Shown: one piece after another, positions 22,320-32,652 of the stretch
Layout: every line of letters begins with the position of its first letter
How positions within the stretch are numbered: the first letter of the stretch is position 1
Origin: Micrasema longulum
Taxonomy: Eukaryota > Arthropoda > Insecta > Trichoptera > Brachycentridae
Direction of reading: 5' to 3'
Assembly (NCBI GenBank): GCA_022494885.1
Contig: JAGVSM010004532.1
Coordinates: forward strand, 1-64,000
DNA length: 64,000 nucleotides
Made by a program: the position numbers and the translations under genes
Notes under the pieces: model-generated
Told to the model about the DNA's origin: nothing
Seen by the model: the letters and a program-made list of their open reading frames with translations, nothing else
Database searches by the model: none

Positions 22320-22672
22320 AATGTTCACCGCTACACGAGAAAAAAAAATCAAATACTGTTTTCACCAATGCTTGACGTTCTGCTCAATCAACGCTTTCTA
22401 GAAAACCAGCGCCATCGGTTTGCAAAGACAACTTTTTAATGATGTCATTCATCATAGTATGACGGCCGCTAGATGACAACACCGTTTTCTTAGGAAATCA
22501 TAGATAAAAACATGAGAACCATCATATAGCGGCCATCATGCAGCAGTGGATAATGTAATAAAAAAAATATATTTACGTTAAACTAGCTGCGAAAGTTTTT
22601 CTGAGAGCATTGATTTTGAGCAGAACGCTTAACAGCAATGCCGCTATTTGCAGGACGGTTGCAGTGAACATT
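22320..22672. mobile_element. long imperfect palindrome (fold-back element)
   Basis: The two halves pair over most of about 350 bases. Outer words AATGTTCACCGC and GCAGTGAACATT pair, then CGTTCTGCTCAATCAACGC with the complement of GATTTTGAGCAGAACG, then TATGACGGCCGCTAGATGA with the complement of CATATAGCGGCCATCATGC. The centre is near 22495. No open frame exists. It may be a fold-back transposon or MITE; an RNA hairpin source is the alternative. Confidence 0.6.
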
Positions 22673-24159
22673 TTTGTGTCTTATTAACGAAATTACAACT
22701 ATAAAAATTGTTTTTTTTTTAAAAATGATTTTGTAATAAAATCGATTTTTATTTCATGGGTTACTGTAAATTTTTGGGAGAAAATTTCAACTTAACCTTG
22801 AAATGCACTCTGTAGAGCAAGGTTTTTTTTAACATTTCACCATCTCCCAAACGGTACTTTTCAACTTTTGATGACTTTTCGTCTTTTCTATAAATATAAT
22901 CTATAAATAATTAATAATGCCAAGTTCAGTTCAGTTCAATGCTAAAATACGGCGTTTTTTGGCAATAAAATTAGCTCGCAATACAAAATTATACAAAAAA
23001 AGTGTTTGACATGTTAAAACTACAAGAATATATTCCTAACCGCTTTACTAGATACATCAATTTATTTTCTAATGATACACATTTATTCAATTTATTGATA
23101 CTTTGACAATGTTTGTATTCTTTTTTTATACAGAATAATGTTCTCTCACTGGGAATATATGTGCGTACATACATACACTATATTAACATATGATAATAAT
23201 AAGCATAACTATGTTGTTATAAAAAATAAGAAATTACATAATTAAAATACTTAAAACATTTATGATAAATTACAAAAAATGAAAGCAAAGATAAAATAAA
23301 ACAAACCAATAAATAAAAAAATGGCAACTAACAATCTGAATTCCACTTACTAAAACTATCGAAAGAAAATTGCAGATTATAAAAATAGAAAAAAACAGTT
23401 AAAAAAATAAAAAATAAAAAATAATCAATTATTATTGAATGCAGCATAACATTCTTATTTATAAGACCTCAAATAGCTGACTTTTTCCAATTCTGAAGAG
23501 CTACCCTTCAATTTCTACTAAAAAAATATTTTTGGAAGAATTAGTATTCTCTTGAGGTAGCTAATTATAGCATCAAATTCTTATAAAATTTTATTGTTTT
23601 CGGGCAATAGTTGCCTTTATTTGAGGAACCGTAAGACTACTTTTAGTTAAGGCTATGTGTTTAGATTGTGCATTTTCCTCCGCAGAGCGTCTCGTAATAA
23701 AATTATGTGATCTCAGCTGCTAGATAGCGGCACCGCTCGCATAGTTTTTCTATCACTTTCTCGCAAAAGCCTCCTCGGTACTGTTAAAAGAAGACAATTG
23801 CATGTCAGACTGATTGTGTTTAAATAAAATCGACAAAACCAATGTTTCGCACTGCCAATTTCCGCACCCCAAAACTGAAAAAAAAAATTTGTAAAGAAAC
23901 AGAATCAGAATTAAGTTTTCAGTGTTGATTGCGTAGTTTAAAAATATTTATCATATTTTAGTACCATGCGTCCAAAGATGCCCTGTAAAACTCGACGCTT
24001 TTAAGGGTTTTTGTATGGTTCTAGCTTCAATGAGAAACAATAAAATAAAAAATAATAGAATAATGCCAATAGTAAATATCTACATTGTGTGAGAAAATCA
24101 TTGCTCTAGAGTCATAACCCAGTGAGAAAATACGGGAATACGTTTTTATTCTATTCTAA
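22673..24159. other. AT-rich stretch, nothing recognised
   Basis: No supported gene. The minus frame 22989-23174 is unrecognisable. A less AT-rich patch lies at 23640-23790. The word ATAATGTTCTCTCACTGGG at 23142 is shared with 47055 and belongs to a LINE 3'-end family. Confidence 0.4.
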
Positions 24160-24265
24160 ATTCGATTGTTGCAAACTCCTGGATTTAATAAGTATTAATA
24201 TACCAACACGTAGAACAAGACAAAATAGTCTTTATTATTGTCACCCTTCTCTTACCAACTGTATT
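24160..24265 (+). repeat. dispersed repeat, pair with 40945-41045
   Basis: The order TTCGATTGTTGCAAACTCCT, ACCAACACGTAGAAC, ATTATTGTCACC recurs as TTTGATTGTGGAACACTCCC, ACCAACGTGTAGAAC, ATTATTGTCACC at 40.95 kb. The family is unnamed. The MITE at 24299 begins shortly after it. Confidence 0.55.
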
Positions 24266-24298
24266 TGTCACTCACCTATACCGTGTATACACAGACTA

Positions 24299-24846
24299 TA
24301 GTCCTTAAAATATAGCTTAATTATAATGACAGCTGTCAAACTAATTTCATTAGTGATGGGAAATTACTGATCACTGATCAAATCGATTTTATCAGTTATA
24401 TAATGCAATCATGAAACTCTGTTTCCAAAAATTGATAAAAAAAAAACGCAAAAACAAACCTATTATAATGTGTTGAACACATTTATTCACCAAACAGTAA
24501 GATATTTATACTTTTTTCATGAACAACATCAAATGAATTATTTTTTTATTCGATCAATTTATATTGATCAATTTGTCACATCTCTAACGTTTTTGCAAAA
24601 TAATGTAACCTTGTAAGAACGTCGTTAATAATTAGGTTTATTTTTTTATTTTTTTTAGTTTTAAAGCTGATTTTATATATTAATGTTGATCTATGTGTCG
24701 AGCACTGTATGAAAAAAAAATTAACACGGCAGATACGAATGCTTTTTTCTGTGTCAACATAAATAACCCCTTTGGCGTTTCTACAAAGTTATTTCGTCAT
24801 TTTTTCTGACAAATGTCATTCTAACCAAGCTATATTTTAAGGACTG
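24299..24846. mobile_element. mariner-type MITE with ~38-bp TIRs and TA duplication
   Basis: The left end YAGTCCTTAAAATATAGCTT is matched by the inverted right end, and pairing continues through TTAKAATGACA...TGTCA for about 38 bases. TA flanks both sides (24297-24298 and 24847-24848). The CAGT-like terminus and TA duplication are Tc1/mariner hallmarks. The 470-base interior has no coding frame, so it is non-autonomous. Confidence 0.8.
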
Positions 24847-24979
24847 TAGGATATAAATGTACATCTTTATTGACATTTTTAACTCGAGTCTGTGAATTCA
24901 AATCATCTCTTTACAAATATTTTATGATGTTCTATAGTAACGATTAACAAATTATTTGCAAAAGCTACTTATGCTAATG

Positions 24980-25195
24980 ATCTAGTGTTAATTTGTTTTA
25001 TATTTTTTTTTACATATTTTGTATGCTGACGTACATACAAGTATGTATATATTTTTCTTGTTACTTTTATTTTTCTTTTTATACCCATGGTATAATATTG
25101 TTTTAATTTCTTTATATATCTAATTAACTCATTACATTTTTATATTTTGTATTGTAAAAGGCACTTGTGCAGTATAATAAATAAATATGAAGAAA
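24980..25195 (+). mobile_element. LINE 3' UTR fragment
   Basis: T-rich 3' UTR ending TTGTATTGTAAAAGGCACTT, GTGCAGTATAATAAATAAAT. A similar end (TATTGTAAAAGGTTCCTTG) lies at 61567. No RT codons attached. Confidence 0.5.
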
Positions 25196-25594
25196 AGTCA
25201 GAACGGTTAATGCGTACCGCTGAACATCTTACCTTTTTGTATTTTATTACCGACATACAGAGAAGTTCTAAATTTGTTATTAATGACGTCATTGGTTGTT
25301 AAATGTTCTAAACACAAACCATTTATGAAATTAATTATCTTGTTGTTATCCTGTTTGCACTAATTTAGTGTAATAGATTTGAAGGCGGTTTCTTGAATTG
25401 TGGGGATTGTGTTATAAATTGTATTTTCGGGCACTTAAAATCCTTTGTGGGATTTAAACCTAGGGTGACCACTTTATTGCAATCATATTATATTGTAATA
25501 TTAATAAATAATAATTATAAGTTAAAACAAATGTTAGTTAATATTATTGTAAAACCACTACCCGCTTTTTATCTCTACCGGTTTTGAGACGTGC

Positions 25595-27125
25595 CCATCT
25601 CTTCGTCCTATTTTTGAATACGCCTTCGTAATATGGTCTCCTTCATATGTTACTCATTTAAATCGCATCAAATCAGTTCAGCATAAATTTAAAAGAAAAA
25701 TTGAGTTAAAACTAGAAATCACAAAGGAACACTCTAACTATACCGACATGGATATTTATTTTATTTTATTTATTTGGATAACCAACAGCTATAATTATAT
25801 CATATTTATATAACAAAACAAATAACAAATAAGCCAATTACAGGTTTTCACAAGTAGCATCACAGTAAGTTAAAAAAGATTCTCGAACATAAAATGAATA
25901 GTAATTAAATGTAAATTTAAAAGAAAAGAAAAAAAATACTACGAGTTATTTTGAAAGCAAACGCCGCACGTTATTAAGATTATTTTCAAAAAAATCTATG
26001 TTAAATGATTTATTTAGTACATTAAAATTATTAAAAGTTCGCCATAAATATGAATTTTGCCTATAATTAGATGAAACAAGAGGTATGTGAAGAAGAGGGT
26101 TATTTCTTAAAACTTTGGAAGGAACATTGATAGAAAGTTTGCAAAGTAGTTCAGGACAGTCAATTGAACCAGAGGCAATTTTAAGTAAATAAATTATATC
26201 CGCTATTTCACGACGTTTTTGCAGAGGCAGTAGGTGATGTTTTTTACATATATGAATATACTGGTCAGATTTAAACTCAAGTTTCAACCGGAAACACATG
26301 AACTTTACGAATTTTTTTGAATATTTTCAATGCGTGATATCTGCACATTGTACATAGGATTCCATATTTGTGATGCATATTCTAAGTTGCTTCGCACTAA
26401 TGTACAGTAAAGGATTTTAAGTGTCTTTGCCATAGTGAACGACGTAGAGCTACGCATAACAAAGCCAAGCGCACGCGATGACTTTTTTATGATGCTGTCA
26501 ACATGGGCGTCAAAAAGTAATTTACTATCATGGAAGACACCTAGATCCTTTACACATAATGAGCGTTGGAGGTTTTGACCCTTAAGCACATAGTTAGAAC
26601 GTAAAATTTTTTCTTTGCGACTAAATGTAATAACTGAACACTTAGAAGGATTAAGGTCCAAGCAGTTGGAGTTGCAGTAATCCTCTAGACGGTCGAGATC
26701 TGACTGCAGATCAAAGACGTCAGCTGGGGTCTTGATTGTTGCAAAAATTTTCATGTCGTCAGCAAAACAAAGCAAACGCGAAGAGGTAAAGCATTTATCA
26801 ATGTCGTTAACAAAAATTATGAAGAGCAAATTTTCCTGAATATATCCAGTCTCTCGCAACGTCGATTAAATGCAGATTTAATTTGCAGGTTTAAGATACT
26901 TAATAGTTTATTTGATGTCACGACTATTCTCCAAGAAATAAATCATAATGCTCCTTCACGTAGACTCAAAAATAATAAAATTTTGTTTCTGTCATCATAA
27001 AACTAATGAAAGTTTCCATGCGCCTTTACCCAGAATGATTAGATTTGTAAATGAAAATCAAGATCTTAATTATTTTGACTGTAAATTTAGTTTTTTTACA
27101 AATAGACTGAAAAAATATTAATAAT
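25595..27125 (+). pseudogene. jockey/CR1-like LINE RT tail, split by a LINE
   Basis: Part one (25595-25755) reads LRPIFEYAFVIWSPSYVTHL, NRIKSVQHKFKRKI and TDMDI. Part two (about 26841-27121) resumes QSLSQRRLNADLICRFKILN, then APSRRLKNN, a stop, PLPRMIRFVNENQDL and ends FFTNRLKKY before a stop. This is the complete order of a jockey/CR1-type C terminus; the frame picks up at the expected residue once the minus-strand insertion is ignored. The catalytic RT region is missing upstream. One in-frame stop shows that it is dead. Confidence 0.85.
25756..26840 (-). pseudogene. jockey/CR1-like LINE RT, 5'-truncated, nested
   Basis: Minus strand: LLFIIFVNDIDKCF, then RLLCFADDMKIFATI (the FADD catalytic box), LDLNPSKCSVITFSRK, VKDLGVFHDSKLLF, ALGFVMRSS, LEYASQIWNPMY and RIENIQK in 26859-26305. 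A frame change follows, then LEFKSDQYIHICKK, QKRREIADIIYLLKIASG, PSKVLRNN and LWRTFNNFN to 25946. The 3' UTR ends in AATAAAATAAAATAAATA. It keeps the last two thirds of the RT palm/thumb region. It sits within another LINE tail of opposite orientation. Confidence 0.92.
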
Positions 27126-27330
27126 AAGTCCTGGAAGAATGACTAGACAGGTGCCACCGTTTTGTAGCAACAATTCACGGACAGTGTATACTTGTAATGC
27201 CGTATTAAATAGACTTCATGAACTCGGGGATAGTTATTAGCACTTATCTGATATATTTAGTGTAGGGTATTGTTTCTATAGAACAAACCTTTTGAATTTT
27301 TACAAAGATGGTGAATAGTAGTTATATTTA
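27126..27330 (+). mobile_element. LINE C-terminal remnant
   Basis: Reads GRMTRQVPPFCSNNSRTVYT, CNAVLNRLHELGDSY, a stop, then LSDIFSVGYCFYRTNLLNF. The last words recur at 39850 (DMLSVGYCSCKTNLLNFFK). It has the layout of a LINE C terminus (R..R.P...T...NA...N.L). It follows the preceding RT remnant head to tail. Confidence 0.55.
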
Positions 27331-28004
27331 TTTATTCATGCATTTCATAAAATTCACAGTTTTTTGTTCGCTTTGCCCAGCTGTATGAAACCGTACTTAT
27401 GATTTTATTGTTGTATTAATGTAGAATGTTTTATTATTTAAACTTTCTACTGAATATGCTGTACAATTTTTAGGTTATTTTTTTTAATAAATCTTGGGTA
27501 TAAGGAAATTAATGTTTTTATTTTTTTTTTATTTTATAAATTAAGCCAAATATGTAGTATTTTAAATGTTTGTTAAATGCAGATTTGCTGTTTATGTTAA
27601 TAGAATAAAATAAAATAAATAAATAAATTGACTGTATATTTGTAGAATCAACCTGAATTTCATAATGCCTGTCTATTGTATTAACTTGTCTTTGTTTTTT
27701 TGTTATATTCTTTCTATTATTTGTTACTGTATTACTGTACTGTACTGTATTGTTTTTCGTTATATGATCTGTTTACATTGGACATTATCCTTAAATTTGT
27801 TAAATTAAAATAAAAAATAAAAAAATATCCTCGTCAAGGCACTTACTTTACTAACGTGCAAATACTAAAATACACTTCTTGTATTATCCCCGTCGGCATG
27901 CATTACCGCCAATCTATTAAGTTATATTTTACCAGGAGACGGTAAAAACCGTTTTTAAAATAATTTCTAACATATTATTTATTCCTGTCTGCGGTTATGT
28001 TTTT
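27331..28004. other. AT-rich stretch with LINE-type tail
   Basis: Mostly non-coding. 27600-27630 (AATAAAATAAAATAAATAAA) and 27800-27830 look like two simple LINE tails, so this is likely 3' UTR debris. No gene. Confidence 0.4.
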
Positions 28005-28460
28005 TTATCAGAAAGCTCGCCTACAATATGAACGTTGTTATGCAGAAAGCAGGCAGTCCACGATTTTGGAAAAATAACGAATTAGTGTTATCGGGTGCAG
28101 TAAGGTCAATTCTATGTTCCGATAAAAACATTCAGACCGCTTTCATACAAAAAACTGTAATAATCACCTTTTGAAAATAGTGTCGATAGCAAAAATACCG
28201 TTTCTCAATTTGCAAAAAACACCCCCAGGACTAGAAATATTTTAAGGTTCTTTTAAAATCATTGAAACTAGTAAAATACATAATTAGATTATTTTTTGTT
28301 GTATAAAAAATAACTTATGTATTCATTGTTTATTGTTTTTTAAAGTCAAAAACATTCAAACTCTCGTGTAAATTTGATTATTAAATCTTTTCACAGAGGT
28401 TCTATTATCTCCGTTACACTTTTCTATGGCTGGCTGTTTTTTGTTAAAAATCCCCCTGTA
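28005..28460 (+). repeat. unnamed dispersed repeat U1, copy 1
   Basis: Contains AACGTTGTTATGCAGAAAGC, AGTCCACGATTTTGG, TGTTATCGGGTGCAGTAAGG, CACCTTTTGAAAATAG and TTTCTCAATTTGCAAAAAAC. The same order occurs at 30528-30652 and 33105-34015. No coding frame or terminal repeat was found, so its class is unknown. Confidence 0.7.
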
Positions 28461-29006
28461 TGAAAATATAATTTCTACCAAAATAGTAGATTTGCGGCAA
28501 TACTCACCCACCGACAATTTCTTCTGACAATCTCCTCCTGGGGTAGGAGCTCCAAGGTAAGCCAATTCTGCAAAACTAATAGTAAAATTGACTTCTTGAT
28601 AAATTTTCAAATAAAAAACCATGTTTTGATATTCGTCTTAGTTTCTAGGATGTTATAAACAAACTGAATATTTGTGAATTATTTAATTGAGTACTAACTG
28701 TTATTTGGCAAATTATTTTTAACTTTAATTTCATACTTTACATAGAGTTTCAAGAAACCATATATCAATTGTCATTTCAGTTTTTGTATTATTTTCAATC
28801 GATTTCAATGATAATTTTTTGGTATATATTTGATTATGTATGTGACTAAATTTGCATACTTTATAATTCACTATTTATATCTGATTGTTCGTAAAGTTAT
28901 CTTCTATGAAAGTTCATTATTTTTACTTTGTTCTGTTCTATTGCACCACATATTTTTTAAAGTTATTTTATTTGACTTTGTATTTTTGATTGTTAATTAT
29001 TATAGC
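28461..29006. other. AT-rich stretch with a short shared word
   Basis: No gene. 28538-28555 (CTGGGGTAGGAGCTCCAA) recurs in inverse orientation at 36711-36728, with a similar CAATCTC upstream. It is followed here by GGTAAG. Confidence 0.4.
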
Positions 29007-29010
29007 TTAA

Positions 29011-29895
29011 GGGGTTATACATATACAGTCAGGAGGCCAAAAATATCAATTATTCAAGATTTTTTTCAGAGAAGACTTTTAAATTTATGAATGTTAAAAT
29101 TTGTATACGTATTATGGTAACTTTGAACTATAAAAAAAAAAAATCTAGTAAAAATAATAATTTTAAAAGCCACTTTAGCTATTCTTCAGGAGCTCTTATA
29201 AAAAAGGCGTCTTGCGGTGACCACCATATCTTTGTACTGAATAATTTAAAATAAAAATAAACTGAATGGATTTCGTTTGAATAATGTAAAATTTAAATTT
29301 ACGCAAAATATTTTTTTTGACAAAATAGTTGCTTCTCAAAAAAAAAACGATTTCACACAAAAATTTTGGCCTTAAATTGTTTATAAAAAAAGAAATATTC
29401 ATCGGTGAGAAAAAACCTTAAATGAATGACTTAAAAATTTGCTTAAAAAGCTTGTTTTAAAATTAGAGACTGATCGGTTTTCAAGAAATCTTGTTCACCG
29501 ACTTTAAAAACTCAGTTTTGAGAAAAATGCGTTTAAAGTTTCAAAAACACTTATCATAGAGTAAAAAACTTTTTTCTTTAAACTTACATCGAGTCGTCTA
29601 TTCCAGGACCATAAAATACACCCTCCGCCCTTTGGCAGCTTATAATAGTTCGAGTTGGTGTTGTCTGCGGACTATTCTTCCTTCTTGTGTTGTCTAAATA
29701 GGCAGGTAAATAAAAATGACAGCGTTCTAGGTAAGGACTGCCGCTCCAGCCTCCTGCCTTCGAATGCTCTGACACGTTTTTACAAATATGCGTGTAACTT
29801 TGAAAATAATTGCCGGATTGACTTAAAATTTTCCGTGAAAATGAAATATACAGATTTTTTTTTTTTTTTTTTTAATTTTCATTGTAAACCACCCC
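29011..29895. mobile_element. TTAA-bounded repeat with GGGG...TACA ends (candidate)
   Basis: The left end TTAA-GGGGTTATACA (29007-29021) and right end TGTAAACCACCCC-TTAA (29883-29899) are inverse of each other with small gaps. TTAA on both sides fits a piggyBac-like target. Inside are the words GATCGGTTTTCAAGAAATCT and TCAGTTTTGAGAAAAATGCG, which I recall from widespread arthropod repeats. No transposase frame. Boundaries are inference. Confidence 0.4.
29588..29768 (-). CDS. candidate exon, unidentified (181 bases)
   Basis: On the minus strand an open, compositionally balanced segment is bounded by GTGTCAG| at the 5' side and by |GTAAGTTT at the 3' side (donor at 29587). It would encode about 60 residues: SEHSKAGGWSGSPYLERCHF, then LPAYLDNTRRKNSPQTTPTR and AEGVFYGPGIDDS. 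The use of amino acids looks like real protein rather than AT-rich chance. The exon would end in phase 2. I do not recognise the family. It lies inside a TTAA-bounded repeat, so it could be a captured host exon or part of the mobile element. Confidence 0.3.
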
Positions 29896-30527
29896 TTAAC
29901 ATAGCCTAAAAAGGCTCAAGAACTTAATGAACATGTAAGCAAGTGTAATTTTAAATGAATATAAAAATAATAATAATATTTTTCGTGCGTGAACAACAAA
30001 ATGTCTTCATCTGTTCGTTTAATCAAACGTACGCATATCGCGATGCACTTACCATGTAGGCTTCCCAAGTTTGCTAGGAAACTCACATTTCGCTAGGAAA
30101 TCCTAATTTTCCAATGAGTTCCTAGCGAGAAGGATCTCTGGGGGTTAGCACGGTACAAAGGATCCATGTTTTATTCAAGGCAATGGGTAAACCGACATTT
30201 TACAAATCTATTGTTAATTATAGACCTCCCCTTAGGTCCTTTGTTCAAGGTACAACTTTATGACGGAGGTAGGCTACAATAAAGCAACATTGGTGAACTG
30301 AATACCTAACTGAGGTACTAATTAACTAATTTTTGCGACAAGAAGTTAAACCAAGTGGCCACTTGAGAAACTTAACATGAATGAATGTTTTAAAATAGGT
30401 GAGTAGATTCCCACGGTCTTCGTTATAACGGTTTGGATTAATTTCGATGTTTCGGCTACCATTGCAGGAGCCATATTAAGGGGGGTAGACTATGTTTTGT
30501 CTACAATGATGCCGACCTCCATCAAGT
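29896..30527. other. non-coding stretch with small hairpin
   Basis: CGCTAGGAA (30091) and TTCCTAGCG (30119) form a 9-bp stem with a 19-base loop. ATTAAGGGGGGTAGACTATG at 30476 resembles the TTAA-GGGG end seen at 29007. No coding frame. Confidence 0.45.
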
Positions 30528-30652
30528 GAACGTTGTTATGCAGAAAGCAGCCAGTCCACAATTTCGGAAAAACGAGATATTTGTGTTATCGGGTGCAGTA
30601 AGGTCGATTCTATGTTCTGTTAAAAACAACCAGACCGCTTTCATATAAATCA
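30528..30652 (+). repeat. dispersed repeat U1, copy 2 (truncated)
   Basis: AACGTTGTTATGCAGAAAGC through AACCAGACCGCTTTCATA, closely matching 28031-28147. It ends where a LINE tail begins. Confidence 0.75.
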
Positions 30653-30659
30653 AGAATGT

Positions 30660-31140
30660 ATTGACAATTTTCTGGTCGGGCGACTACGGGAGGAGGTCCC
30701 AACAGAATGCCCGTACGAGGTTTTTGCGTAATCTAAACTTCTTAATACCGAGCTTTATAGCTTCAAGAGTGTTCAACGTCTTGGATGAACATATTAAGTT
30801 CTCTAAAACAACGTCTTTATTATTTAAGATGAAGATCCATAATTGGATTGTGTCAAGGGGTAGAGACCACTGTATGAGATTGCTCCGGGAATAAATGCTT
30901 AACATCACTGCTGTTTTCATTATTATCCATATACGTATATCGTATATGTGTATATCATCACTGTCATACGTATTATTATATAACGTTTCTTCATCCCATT
31001 TTTCGACATGTATAAATTTTTATTATTTATATTTTTCTAATATTATTTTGTATATTGTTTTGATTATCTTGCATATTGTTTTGATTATTTTGCATATTGT
31101 TTTGATTACCTGTATATTGTTTTAATATGTAAATAAATAT
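30660..31140 (+). mobile_element. LINE C-terminal tail with 3' UTR
   Basis: The frame 30661-30894 reads RRSQQNARTRFLRNLNFLIP, SFIASRVFNVLDEHIKFSK, FKMKIHNWIVSRGRD. The order (basic, hydrophobic, S.I....N.LD..I..S.....FK...) is the usual LINE C terminus. The 3' UTR includes a tandem of about 24 bases (TTGCATATTGTTTTGATTAT, 31041-31125) and ends AAATAAATATT. Confidence 0.6.
31041..31125 (+). repeat. tandem repeat in LINE 3' UTR
   Basis: Three to four units of about 22-24 bases built on GCATATTGTTTTGATTA. Confidence 0.85.
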
Positions 31141-31789
31141 TTTTGATTTATATATTGAAGAGTCCCGACTTAACACGGATTTTTTTTTGTATAATAATGA
31201 AGGAGAATACGTTATTGACTATTTCGTTGTAATTTTTTTTTGTTGTAGCCTCTTTTTCTCTTCATTCGGAAAAAACGGACTCAATTCATGGTAAAACTCA
31301 ATATTATAAATTGTGAAAATAATTAATGAATTTATAAACGTTTAGATAACAAAACCAGAGTGCACGAATAATAAAATAATCAATCAGATACTAAAGTCAT
31401 ACAACAATCTAACGTATTGTAATATTATTAAACCACTCAATAGAATAGGAAATTATGACATGCTACAAATACTGATAAAAATTAATTGCATTTTCAAAAT
31501 TAATAATATACATATTTTGTAAAAAAATCATTTATAATTTTTAAAATAAAATTGTTAAAAAATACATCTTTACAAAGACACGACATGTTTCTGCTCGGAA
31601 ATTGCGACGTAAAGATTCGTGACGACGTGACGTACTATTTAAATTTAAACGGTCACAAAGTACAAAATTTAACCAAACCATGACGGGGGTGGCCGATGCA
31701 ATGAACCGTTTTCGAGAGATTTAAAAAAAATCATTTGAAAATTTATTTACTCACCCTTACGGATAATTTAACATTATTTTTTATTCATA
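31141..31789. other. AT-rich stretch, nothing recognised
   Basis: No gene. A less AT-rich patch at 31575-31710 holds no open frame. Confidence 0.5.
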
Positions 31790-32240
31790 CTCTGTTGTTG
31801 ATAATAATATTTTTTACATCTTATGAAAAGTTTGTCTGAGTCTTTTGTTTAGTTTTGTCTGGTAGTTTATTGTATAATTTCAGTCCCTGGTTTATTAGTC
31901 TCAACTGTCTTTGTCTCCTTTTAAGGTTGTATATGATATTTTTCTGATATTACGTATTGTGTCTTTGTTTACTACAGTTTTTTCAAGTTTTAGTTCTTCG
32001 TTTACAATTACATCAGCTAATTTATGAATTAATTTTAATGATTCTAGTTTAAAAAGTTCAGTTATATTTCATTGCTTAGTTTGTTAAAAGAGTTCTTTAG
32101 TTGCTGTTAGATAGTAGAGGTCACATAGTAACTTTAATATTTTATTTTGCTGTCTTTGTAGTCTGTTAATGTCATTTTAAATTCTTGTTCCCCACAGTAG
32201 TTGCATAAAACATATTTTAGTTTTTATATAGGCTTCATAC
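31790..32240 (-). mobile_element. LINE RT C-terminal remnant
   Basis: Minus strand: LLWGTRI, a stop, NDINRLQRQQNKILKLLCDL, LFKLESLKLIHKLADV, NIRKISYTTLKG, and NQGLKLYNKLPDKTKQK. The order WG(S/T), QR...R, L.L...K, and G.K.YN.LP matches the C terminus of LINE reverse transcriptases. Several stops and frame changes are present. Confidence 0.6.
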
Positions 32241-32388
32241 ATTAGAATTTTTTCAGTTTTTGGAACAAAGTTTTTTAAAGAAAAACGATAAATGGAAAAA
32301 TACTTTTTAAGTTACAAATATGCAATAAAAAAATATTTATTATACTCGATAATATTTAAATAGACCCCTTTTAATAAAATAAAAAATA

Positions 32389-32652
32389 AAATAAATAAAA
32401 CAACTTTGTTTTCAACCACTAATTTTTATTTTTCACCGACTTATTTCAAAGCAAACAAGCTTCTTTGTCCAGGTTTACGTAACTAATGAATTGATTCCTT
32501 TTTATTTTATTTCTATCATGTTCACTAAATACTACACGCGGACCCAATAAATCACGTTAACCTTGACAAAAAAGCTTGTTTGCTTTGAAACCGGTCGGTG
32601 AAAAATAAAAATTAGTGGTTAAAAACAAAGTTGTTTTATTTATTTTATTATA
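32389..32652. mobile_element. inverted-repeat element, Penelope-like candidate
   Basis: Arms of about 80 bases (32389-32468 and 32566-32652) are inverse copies, sharing CAACTTTGTTTT, CCACTAATTTTTATTTTTC and AAAGCAAACAAGC. The right arm has AAAGC-TTGTTT-GCTTT followed by GAAACCGGTCGGTG. This repeats the hairpin-plus-GAAAC layout of the element at 11.4 kb although the sequences differ. Only about 97 bases separate the arms; no frame. Confidence 0.6.
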
